A stretch of 64,000 nucleotides of DNA from Plantago ovata (taxonomy: Eukaryota > Streptophyta > Magnoliopsida > Lamiales > Plantaginaceae). The stretch spans positions 71,150,496 to 71,214,495 of the forward strand of contig CM051457.1 in the NCBI GenBank assembly GCA_028274465.1, in the 5' to 3' direction. The notes under the pieces were generated by a model. That model saw nothing but the letters and a program-made list of their open reading frames with translations, was not told where the DNA came from and ran no database searches. The position numbers and the translations under genes were made by a program. Shown piece by piece: positions 56,192 through 64,000 of this stretch (the stretch's first letter is position 1; each line of letters starts with the position of its first letter).

Positions 56192-56346
56192 GAGGGTAGG
56201 CGGCGCCCTCTTATATGTCGGACCGCATATTTTATGTATGGGTAGGCGGCACCCATTATGTGCTTGACCACGTTTAGAACTAGAATGGATAGGCGGCATC
56301 CATTACGTGTAGACCGCTCATGCATGATGGGTAGGCGGCGCCCTTA
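56192..56346 (+). repeat. Four spaced hairpins with conserved AGGCGGC loop in the F leader
   Basis: Units start at 56192, 56238, 56285 and 56327. Stems are GAGGGT/GCCCTC, ATGGGT/ACCCAT, ATGGAT/ATCCAT and ATGGGT/GCCCTT, all around the same 7-nt AGGCGGC loop. Stem changes are matched on both sides. A CCGC-containing segment lies before unit 1 and after units 1 and 3 and could pair with GCGG of the loop. Confidence 0.75.
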
Positions 56347-56904
56347 TTTGTTTGTAGATGACTGATAACAACGCTCAAGCGACAAGCCCCAACCAATATA
56401 AGTACATAAATATATATATGTATGTATTTCTGAGATGCTTTCCATAGGGTGCTTTAATTCTGAACTTTCATTGCGTTTTCTTGTATTGGCGACCTCGTCT
56501 TACATACTCGCAGTGATCGTCAGATTAGAGTAAGCCTATGGTTATGACTTACTGCATATTGTATCTAGCGACCTCGATAGGTACAATATGTAGGACATCG
56601 GGTTAAATTAGATTTAACAACCAAGAGTTGCGTGACGCAATTGGATAGTCCTACCGGTCATATTATGCTATGCGACCAACCCCCGTTGGAGTATAGCATA
56701 GTATGGATTTGGATCTTGGCCACTACGGTAACTTGTTGGACATTACCCGTATGTTTGTTTTGGGGGCAAGCATATGTGAAACTAGTGGGAGCTAAACAAC
56801 TAAAGGACCTTGTTGTTTAGTTATGTTGACTGTGTATTTAGAAATAGTATTTCAATAGTTGATTTATTATTTTCGTTCTATACTATTTCTCCTGGAAAAG
56901 CGAA

Positions 56905-57849
56905 ATGGCGAGTATCTCGCTCCGTGCTGTCTTAGAGAAGCAAATTTTGACTGGACCAAACTTCCTGGATTGGATCAGGAATATATGTTTGGTGCTGAGG
57001 TACGAAAGGATTGAGTACGTGTTGGACGAGGCTAATCCCGTGTGTCCCGAGAATCAGACTGTCGATCAAGTTGCTGATTTGGAATCAAGCCAACAAGGCA
57101 AAGTCTGATAAGCATCATGAGGATGCTAGATCCGCGCAGTGTATTATGCTGGCGACAATGAGCAATGAGCTGCAGAGACAACAGGATAGCATGTTGCCGT
57201 ATGAGATGTTGAAGCATCATGAGTCGCTCTTTAAGACGACAACTAGAAGTAATGAATTTGATTTGATCAAAGAGATACACAGATGCAAGCTCAATGAAGG
57301 AGGAAGCATGTCTGAACATGTTCTCAAGATGAGAATAAGATCATGGTGATCTTTGTCCTTCAATCATTGTCGAGTTCGTATTCGCAGTTCATCGTTAACC
57401 ACCATGAATGCGAAGGACGTAACACTGCCCGAACTCCATAATCTGCTGAAGACATATGATCAAACTCTTCCTAAGAAGGAAAAGTCGATCATGTTTGTTG
57501 GGCAACCGTCTAACCCAAACCCGAGAAACAAAGGTGCTAAGGGTAAGGGAAAGTCGGGAGCCAAGGCTAACACTTCGAGTGATAAGCCTAAGCGTCTGAA
57601 CCAGAAAAGGAAGTTCTTCAAAAGAAGCGGAACGGTACGCACAGATGAATGTCTTTTCTGTAAGCAGAAAGGACATTGGAAGAAAGATTGCCCTAAGTTA
57701 AGGGCAGATCAAGCTAAGAAGCCACCGGCTTCTAGCTCAGGTATGTTTGTTATTGAAATGAACATGACTACTTTTGACTCCAATGGTTGGGTGTTAGATA
57801 CAGCCTGTGGCTCGCACATTTGTAACAATGTGAAGGGGCTCATTTAACA
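56905..57849 (+). pseudogene. F gag and protease start
   Basis: It starts MASISLRAVLEKQ at 56905, with FLDWIRNICLVLRYE typical of copia gag. Frame changes occur near 57080-57100, and a stop near 57347 breaks the gag. The zinc knuckle CLFCKQKGHWKKDC is intact (CX2CX4HX4C). The protease site reads LDTACGSHIC where LDTGCGSH is expected, so the catalytic Gly is Ala. A stop follows at 57847. Confidence 0.87.
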
Positions 57850-59288
57850 CAGGCTAGTCAAGCAAGGTGAAATCGACTTGCATGTTGGGAACGGCAATTC
57901 AGCTGAAGCCAAAAGCGTTGGACGCTGCAAGATAGATTTACCATCAGGACAATGTTTAGAACTTGATAACGTCTATTTTGTTCCATCCATTGTCAAAAAT
58001 ATAATTTCCATTCCATTGTTGGACAATTTGGGTTTTTCCTTTGCTAATAATACTTGTTATATTTTGTTAAATGACCAGTATTATGGAAAAGCTCGCTTAG
58101 TGAATGGTTTATATATTTTGTGAAGTAGTCTACCTTTATTTCAAATACATAACAAACAACCGTCTTCAAGTAGGAAGAATAATCCATCTTATCTATGGCA
58201 TCGTCGGCTAGGCCATATCAATGAAACACGGATTCAAAGACTAAGGAAGTTGGACTACTTAGAACCATTTGATTTTGAATCATATGGTACGTGCGAATCA
58301 TATGTTAAGGGTAAGATGACGAACAAACCTTTTGTTGGACAAGGTGTTCGTGCACTCGCTGCTTAGAGCTCATACATACCGATGTATGTGGACCTTTTAA
58401 AGTCCATGCGCGTGGGGGTTATCCTTACTTCGTTACCTTTACTGACGATTTCTCAAGGTATGGATATATTTATCTTATGAAGAATAAATCCGAGACCTTT
58501 GGCAAATTCAAGGAGTTTAGGAATGAGGTCGAGAATGAATTGAACCTAAGGATAGTCACTCTTCGATCAAATCGAGGAGGTGAATAACTTAGTGAAGAAT
58601 TTATCGACTACTTGAAGGAAAATGGAATTCAATCGCAATGGATCCCTCCTGGAACACCACAATTGAATGGTGTGTCTGAGAGAAGGAATCGAACCCTGTT
58701 AGACATGGTGAGATCAATGATTGAATTCTCGACTCTTCCAAAATATCTATGGGGATATGCACTACAAACTGCAATCCACATTCTGAACTGTGTACCATCT
58801 AAATCAGTGGAGAAAACTCCTTATGAGTTATGGAAGGGAAAGAAGCCCTCACTGGGCTCTCTTAGACCTTGGGGCTGTCCTGCGATAGTCAAACTGATGC
58901 TCACTGAAAAGTTAGATGTCAAGGGTGTCAAAGTATATTTCATAGGCTATCATCGCCAGACGAGAGGCTATGAATCTATCATGCTCAAAATCACAAGGTG
59001 ATAGTATCTAGAAACGTCAAGTTTTTAGAAGCAGAATACCTCGAAGATGAGAGGTTAGATGACATGATAGAACTTGAAGAAATTCAAGACTTTGACACGT
59101 GCGAACATGAGTTCTCTAAATATTGTGATTTGGACTCAAGTTCAGTGGGAGCTTTCGAAGCAGACAAGGGTAATGATATGACACTTACTAGGCATGTCAT
59201 AGTCAGTGGGAGTCCTGTGATTAGATCAACAGTTGAAACCACACTAATAGAACCCGTTGTCAACCAAACTGTGCAACAAGTTGCATAA
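57850..59288 (+). pseudogene. F protease end and integrase
   Basis: The protease tail (LDNVYFVPSIVKNIISI) is followed by the integrase zinc region WHRRLGHIN ... TCESYVKGK, in which the last Cys is Tyr. The core reads TDVCGPF-like sequence across a frame change, then RSNRGGE followed by a stop; the expected Asp is Asn. The Glu region GVSERRNRT is kept (58612-59001). At least three stops and three frame changes are present. Confidence 0.83.
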
Positions 59289-60747
59289 GAGCAGCCTCCC
59301 GCTAGGGAACAAGGTCGTGGGGCGCGACCAGCTGCATCAGTGCCCACGAAGCCAGAAAAGAAAAGCACCAGAACCAGTCGAGCTCCGTAGGACGAAGAGG
59401 ATCCTAAAAGGACCTCAGAAGCAAAGCTTTATGATAGAAGACATCAGTGAACTTGATGTTGGCTTATCAGATCGGGAAGATCCCGAGACCTACAAAGAGG
59501 CAATAATTGTTATTGACTCAGACAAATGGCAAGAGGCCATGGAATTGGAAATGGACTCCATGTACCTGAACCAAGTTTGGAACTTGGTAGACTTGCCCAA
59601 AGGGGTTAGACCTATTGGGTGCAAATGGGTCTTTAAACGAAAGACAGATGCCGATGGCAAGGTACAAACGCACAAGGTTAGACCTATGGCGAAAGGCTAC
59701 ACGCAAAGGTATGGCATCGATTACGATGAAACCTTTTCACCGGTAGCAAAATTGAAGTCCATTCGAATTCTACTTGCGATAGCTGCCTACTATGATTATG
59801 ATATCTGGCAGATGGATGTAAAGACTGCCTTCCTCAATGGCAACCTTGAGGAAGAGGTCTATGTGGTACAGCCGGAAGGTTTTATTAGTAAAACCAGGCC
59901 GACTGTTGTATGCAAATTACAAAGATCCATCTATGAGCTAAAGCAAGCGTCTAGGAGCTGGAATATCCGCTTTGATGAAGCTGTCAAATCGTTTGACTTC
60001 ATCAGAAGCAAGGAAGATCCCTGTGTCTACACTAGGCACAGCGACAAGGGCGTCGTTTTCATGATCATCTATGTTGTTGACATTTTGATCATGGGAAACA
60101 ATGTCTCTATGCTAGAAGAGACTAAAGTTTGGTTATCAAGTACCTTCTCGATGAAGGACTTGGGTGAAGCGAACTACATCCTAGGGATCAAGATCTATAG
60201 AGATAGATCCAAGAGGATGTTAGGATTGACACAGTCCACCTACATCGACAAAATACTGAAGCGTTATAAGATGGACGACTCAAAGAGAGGCTTTCTCCTA
60301 GCTACGCATGGGATTGTCTTATCAGTTAAGGATAGTCCTAAAACTGATGAAGAAAGAAATGCAATGAGTCGTGTGCCCTATGCTTCGGCAGTAGGGTCTA
60401 TAATGTATGCAATGAATTGCACAAGGCCCGATGTGGCATATGCGCTTAGTGTCAATTGTCAACACCAACAGAATCCAGGAGTACCTCACTGGAATGCTGT
60501 AAAGAACATTCTTAAGTACCTTCGACGGACTAAAGAAATGTTCTTGGTGTTTGGTGGAGAACCAGAATTAAAGATGTCTGGTTATGTCGACGCTGGATTT
60601 GAATCAGATCCTGATGACTTTATGTCACAGACAGGATACGTATTCAAATTGAACGGAGGAGCTATCTGTTGGAAGAGTTCTAAGCAAGCCACGATTGCTG
60701 GCTCATCCACAAAGGCCGAGTACATTGCTGGATCAGAAGCTTCGTAA
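59257..60747 (+). pseudogene. F reverse transcriptase (copia RVT_2 type)
   Basis: An open frame of 496 codons with GCKWVFKRKTDADGKV, YTQRYGIDYDETFSPVAK, the IYELKQASRSWN segment and TRPDVAYALS. The catalytic box reads YVVDILIMG instead of YVDDxLLxG, so one of the two essential Asp residues is lost. The C-terminal RNase H start (SGYVDAGFESDPDD, STKAEYIAGSEAS) ends at a stop at 60745-60747. Confidence 0.9.
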
Positions 60748-61056
60748 TAAGTTGTCTGGATTTCAAAGTTCTTGAAGGAATTGAGGGTTGTTCCTGCTCC
60801 TAGTACAATAACGATTTATTGGGACAATACGGGCGCCGTCGCTCAAGCTAAGGAGCCTAGATCTACAAACAAGAACAAACATGTACTTAGAAAGTATCAC
60901 GTTATACGTGAGATTATTGATAGAGGAGAAGTTAGTATAGAACGTGTCTCTACCACGGACAACGTGGCAGATCCTTTCACCAAGGTCTTATCAGTGGAAG
61001 TCCACTTAAGAGATTATGCTAATCTGGGTATTAGGCATAAAGGTGACTTGCTCTAG
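60748..61056 (+). pseudogene. F RNase H, C-terminal part
   Basis: Same frame as the RT ORF after a single stop. It contains IYWDNTGAVAQAKEP and the HHVLRKYHVIREI-like KHVLRKYHVIREI segment and DNVADPFTK, typical of copia RNase H ends, and stops just before the PPT. Confidence 0.85.
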
Positions 61057-61058
61057 TC

Positions 61059-61070
61059 CAAGTGGGAGAT
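61059..61070 (+). promoter_or_regulatory. Polypurine tract of F
   Basis: CAAGTGGGAGAT directly before the 3' LTR start TGATAGTG at 61071, the usual form in plant copia elements. Confidence 0.85.
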
Positions 61071-63172
61071 TGATAGTGTATATGTCCTAGAGACAGTCCT
61101 TATTAAGGGCATGCAGCCCTTATAGAGGGCATATATGTACTATTACACAGGTCAACGTAATATAATATATGTTTGTTGATTGACTATTGATTATCGCTTT
61201 CATATTTATATTACAGCAAGCATGCAACATGTCATATCTCTATTTCTGTCTGTATTGATATTAAACATGTCCCCTCGGATAGATGACCGATCACACAGAT
61301 AGTGGGAGCTATGTGAGTTATCATCTATCCCAAACTCTCCCTAGTCGAGGTTCATCTCGGATGTAGGGGTCTGAATGAACCAGATGAGACTAGTATGCGT
61401 GGAGGTTATACTTGTTGGAGCAAGTGTGAGCCGATCCCACGGCCACAGAACGGATTGTTGGACAATCGAGAAATGTTCCCATAACTATGCATAGTTGTTC
61501 GAAGAATGATTATCGAACAATGGAAGTACCCACCGGACACTCCCATCGATGTATACTCTACACCGAAGTGTCTATGGGAACCGGTAAGTTGTCGAAGTGA
61601 TGCGAGTCGTCCTTTGGACTTACAGGACTTTATCATCACATTTGTTGCTCCATATCCTTGGTGGACCCGTCGATGTCAGCTCTGAATAAGCAGTTGACCT
61701 AAGACACGATCCACGATTATGGCTACATACAAATGGGGATGATAAGTGTTTCTGTGAAGGATTCATCTCTCACGTGTAGCACAAGAGAGCACTGCTCATA
61801 GTCGTTCATAGTTGTGATTGGTAAAACCGTTGGCCAGCGTATCAATATTATTATGATGGTCATAATAGATATTGGATTCACCATGCAACTCACTGAAGAC
61901 GCCCGTGGATGTATTATTGGGATAGACACTTCATCGATCCTAGATACATTCGAGCAAGTCAGATGAAGGGACGTTACCATCGCCGCGTTGAGCGCAACAG
62001 GCTTCGCAACGAAAGGGTTTGCTTAAAGAAACCTCTCAAACGTCCTCATGTATTAATATTGCAAATGGAACCGTCTAGGAATTCCATTTTGCCTAGTCTA
62101 GGACTTGCTTAATACAATGAGGCCCTATGGGTCACAGTATCTGGTGATTCAGCTTATCCGAATATCCTTGAAGATGGAATCGCAATTAATTTGGAATTAA
62201 TCGTGATTGATGGATTATAATTAATTTGAAATTAATTATAATATTTAGTGGCTCAATTAATGATTTGGAATTATTAATTGAATTGTCTAATTAATTGTAT
62301 TTTATGGAAATACAATTAAAGATTATATTTTAGAATATAATAGAGGTTTGATTTGAAAGGATATGTTAATTTAGAATTAACATATGCACATGGGCAAAAT
62401 CTACTTGGAGTTTGAATTGCCTTAGAACTATAAGTGGGTCCCAAAATCGGGACCCACCTATCGCCCTTAGGACGCGCGCGCGCAAGATGGAGTAGGGGAA
62501 GGAGTTCGACTCCTTCCTCTATTAGAAGTCTAAGAGATAACTTAGATTTTCCTGATTGAGTTTTAATTTGATTGGGAATGAATCTAGACTTGAAATTGGT
62601 TTCCTAGTGCGATAAGAATTAGATTCTTATTCCTTTATGAAGTCTAATTGCTTATGCTTTAGGCTTCTATTGACTACTATATATAGTAGACTATTAGAGA
62701 GCTTTTGACATAGATTTTCACACAGTTGAAGAATCAAATTATTAGAGAATTATTCTACCTTTCTTAGAGAAAACAAAAGCTCTCCCCACCTCTCCTAAGC
62801 CACGCGCGCGCCACCTACCGGAGGAATCGCCGCCCCATCTTCTTGGCCACACAAAGAATATCCTAGCATTCTTTCTGATAGGTTGTTCATCCGGTGGATA
62901 CCAAGGTTGAGGTTCTAGGAGATGGAAACTAACTTTTATTGTCTTGCAGATAATCAAAGTATTGCAGATATCTTCGACTTCGACGAAGGAGAAGATTCAC
63001 CGGATCATTACGAAGACTTGGAAGTTGTGCTTGCTTTGGAAGTAAGGTTAGTCTTCTAATTGACGTGTTCACATATATACGGCATATACATAATCAATTA
63101 ACTTGCATGTTAAGAAATTTTTTGAAATTCCGCTGCGTACCTTAGGGGTAACTCTGACCGTATTTTCTTACA
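61071..63172 (+). repeat. 3' LTR of F (2102 bp)
   Basis: TGATAGTG ... CTTACA, followed by the GTACA duplication (63173-63177). It is uninterrupted and shows the ACGATCCACGATTATGG target that E split in the 5' copy. TATA palindrome 62674-62689. A few percent differences from the 5' copy by eye, including short indels (2107 bp there). Confidence 0.93.
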
Positions 63173-64000
63173 GTACAAAATTAGGGATTTTAGTTACCTT
63201 CCCACTACGGAGGAGTAGGTTTACTTCCTCGAACTCAGGTACCTCAGTAGTAACCGCTCGAACGGGCTCCGCATCATGAAAACCTTTGACGACGGGTGAA
63301 ATCGGGGAGCTGGGGTCGTCCAGCTCCCTGGCGGTCCGCGGCGGACCGCCTCCCACTCACGGCGCACCGCCCGGGGTGGCCAGTGGGGGGCCTCCCTCAC
63401 AGGGACTGCACGGCGGACCTCCCCCCACTCTCGGCGGTGCGCTTGGGAGCGGCAGGGGGTCCGCCCGTTCTCTGGACGTGGGGGGCGCACCGCCCCCCAC
63501 ACCAGGCGGACCGCCCCTCACGTCCAGTGAGGCGTCCCTTGGATTTTTGTCTCCGAACTCTTGTGTATTGATTCCTTCGACCTTTTCTCACTCTAACAAA
63601 CTGACTTCCTCCATTAATCGCTGAGTTACTGCTACCCCTTCAAAAACTTGTGCTATACGGAGGTTCTGTTCAACTTGTCTTGCATGTGCGATCTCAAATA
63701 TACTCTCAGTGGATTTAATTCCTGCATAGATTGCAAGTTCATCCTCCTCACTGATATCATCTTCTCGGAACTCCTCAGATAAGCTTTCGATTCCACTTTG
63801 ATCTAGCTTCTCACTGGCGATGCGACTTGGTGTTAGTCTCTCTGACTGTGCGGATCCTCTGGCGTACTAACGGAAGACTTATTCTGCCTCTTCAACCGTG
63901 CAATCTTCCAATCCTCTACACAACCCATCCACTCTAAGCCTAACCTCATAGCGTAACCCACCGATAAAATGCCAAATCAACTCCCCATCGTTGAAACGGT
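63173..64000 (-). pseudogene. H gag, partial, with embedded dyad array
   Basis: The minus strand gives RFNDGELIWHFIGGL at the right edge, an acidic DISEEDELAIYAGIKS segment and VEEVSLLE-like sequence, all matching E gag, then about 350 nt replaced largely by a dyad array (63311-63535), then FEEVNLLLRSGKVTKIPNFV to the F insertion. Stops occur near 63870 and 63600. The gag start is outside the window. Confidence 0.82.
63311..63535. repeat. GCG-NNN-CGC dyad array inside H gag
   Basis: Units include GGCG-gtc-CGC, GGCG-gac-CGCC, GGCG-cac-CGCC and GGCG-gtg-CGC with flanking GGGGGG/CCCCCC arms, plus paired CTCCCTGG/CCAGC-type pieces. At the matching place E gag has ordinary acidic coding sequence and no array. 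Confidence 0.8.

Larger units (their letters stand above)
44254..63172 (+). mobile_element. Element F: Ty1/copia retrotransposon with 2.1-kb LTRs, interrupted by E
   Basis: Target duplication GTACA at 44249-44253 and 63173-63177. 5' LTR 44254-44893 plus 53632-55098, internal 55099-61070, 3' LTR 61071-63172. Domain order gag, protease, integrase, RT, RNase H defines copia. Many stops and frame changes make it defective. E entered its 5' LTR; the uninterrupted target is visible in the 3' LTR near 61704-61715. It was inserted in the gag region of H. Confidence 0.93.
37005..64000 (-). mobile_element. Element H: Athila-like gag-pol element, interrupted by copia F
   Basis: Reading leftwards: gag (64000-63173), [F], rest of gag, protease, RT, RNase H, integrase (44253-40287), dyad array, 3' region, PPT, 3' LTR (37005-38303). 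The 5' LTR and gag start lie beyond 64000. Both halves of the reading across F match the gag-pol of E (KIPNFV on the right side, RPKHV on the left). No accessory ORF. It was inserted into T2 integrase. Confidence 0.87.

Noticed and set aside
56192-56346. CRISPR-like array in the copia leader
   Set aside because: Units are imperfect hairpins with diverged spacers of similar sequence, in a plant retrotransposon leader; there is no constant direct repeat and no cas gene.

Overview
The window is a plant nuclear repeat block, most likely pericentromeric or other heterochromatic DNA of a dicot. I see no host gene, tRNA, rRNA or CRISPR. Nearly every base belongs to nested LTR retrotransposons: Ty3/gypsy of the Athila and Tat (Ogre/Retand) lineages, one large Ty1/copia element and one Cassandra-type solo LTR. 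Names L, A, B, C, E, F, H, J, K, T1 and T2 are local labels.

Layout. 1-5042: 3' half of element L (+), with an intact accessory ORF and a 3' LTR, inserted into T1. 5043-9087: decayed Tat-type pol T1 (-). 9088-28215: element C (-), a gag-protease plus accessory-ORF element without RT or integrase, inserted into T1. C is split by element A (12582-18723, TSD GTAGA) in its accessory ORF and by element B (21822-27601, TSD CACAC) inside its gag zinc knuckle. B in turn holds a 5S-bearing Cassandra solo LTR (23447-23750, TSD CTTAA). 28216-31542: a scrambled junction of LTR J, an unrecognised coding-like fragment, and LTRs K'/K. 31543-37004: Tat-type T2, with integrase on - and a spliced antisense ORF on +. 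37005-64000: element H (-, Athila-like gag-pol, running off the right edge), split by copia F (44254-63172, TSD GTACA). The 5' LTR of F is itself split by Athila-like element E (44894-53626, TSD ACGAT). Two four-level stacks result: T2 > H > F > E and T1 > C > B > Cassandra LTR.

How the parts relate. E and H carry gag, protease, RT, RNase H and integrase. A and C carry gag-protease plus an accessory ORF; B carries only a gag-like ORF. A, B and E keep a tRNA-Asp-type primer site. L, B, C, H and E share a conserved 3' untranslated block and PPT (A has lost its own), so the pol-less elements plausibly depended on E/H-type partners. All polyproteins in view are broken except the L accessory ORF, the B gag-like ORF and A gag-PR (one early stop).

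The structure least explained by known features is a set of arrays of short dyads. All obey the rule arm-GCG-NNN-CGC-complementary arm, and they sit directly upstream of the LTR TATA box in most families and again between the ORFs and the 3' region. Arm sequence differs by family while pairing is kept. A second structure is a repeated hairpin plus polypurine cassette in every 3' region. A third is four hairpins with a conserved AGGCGGC loop and covarying stems in the copia leader.
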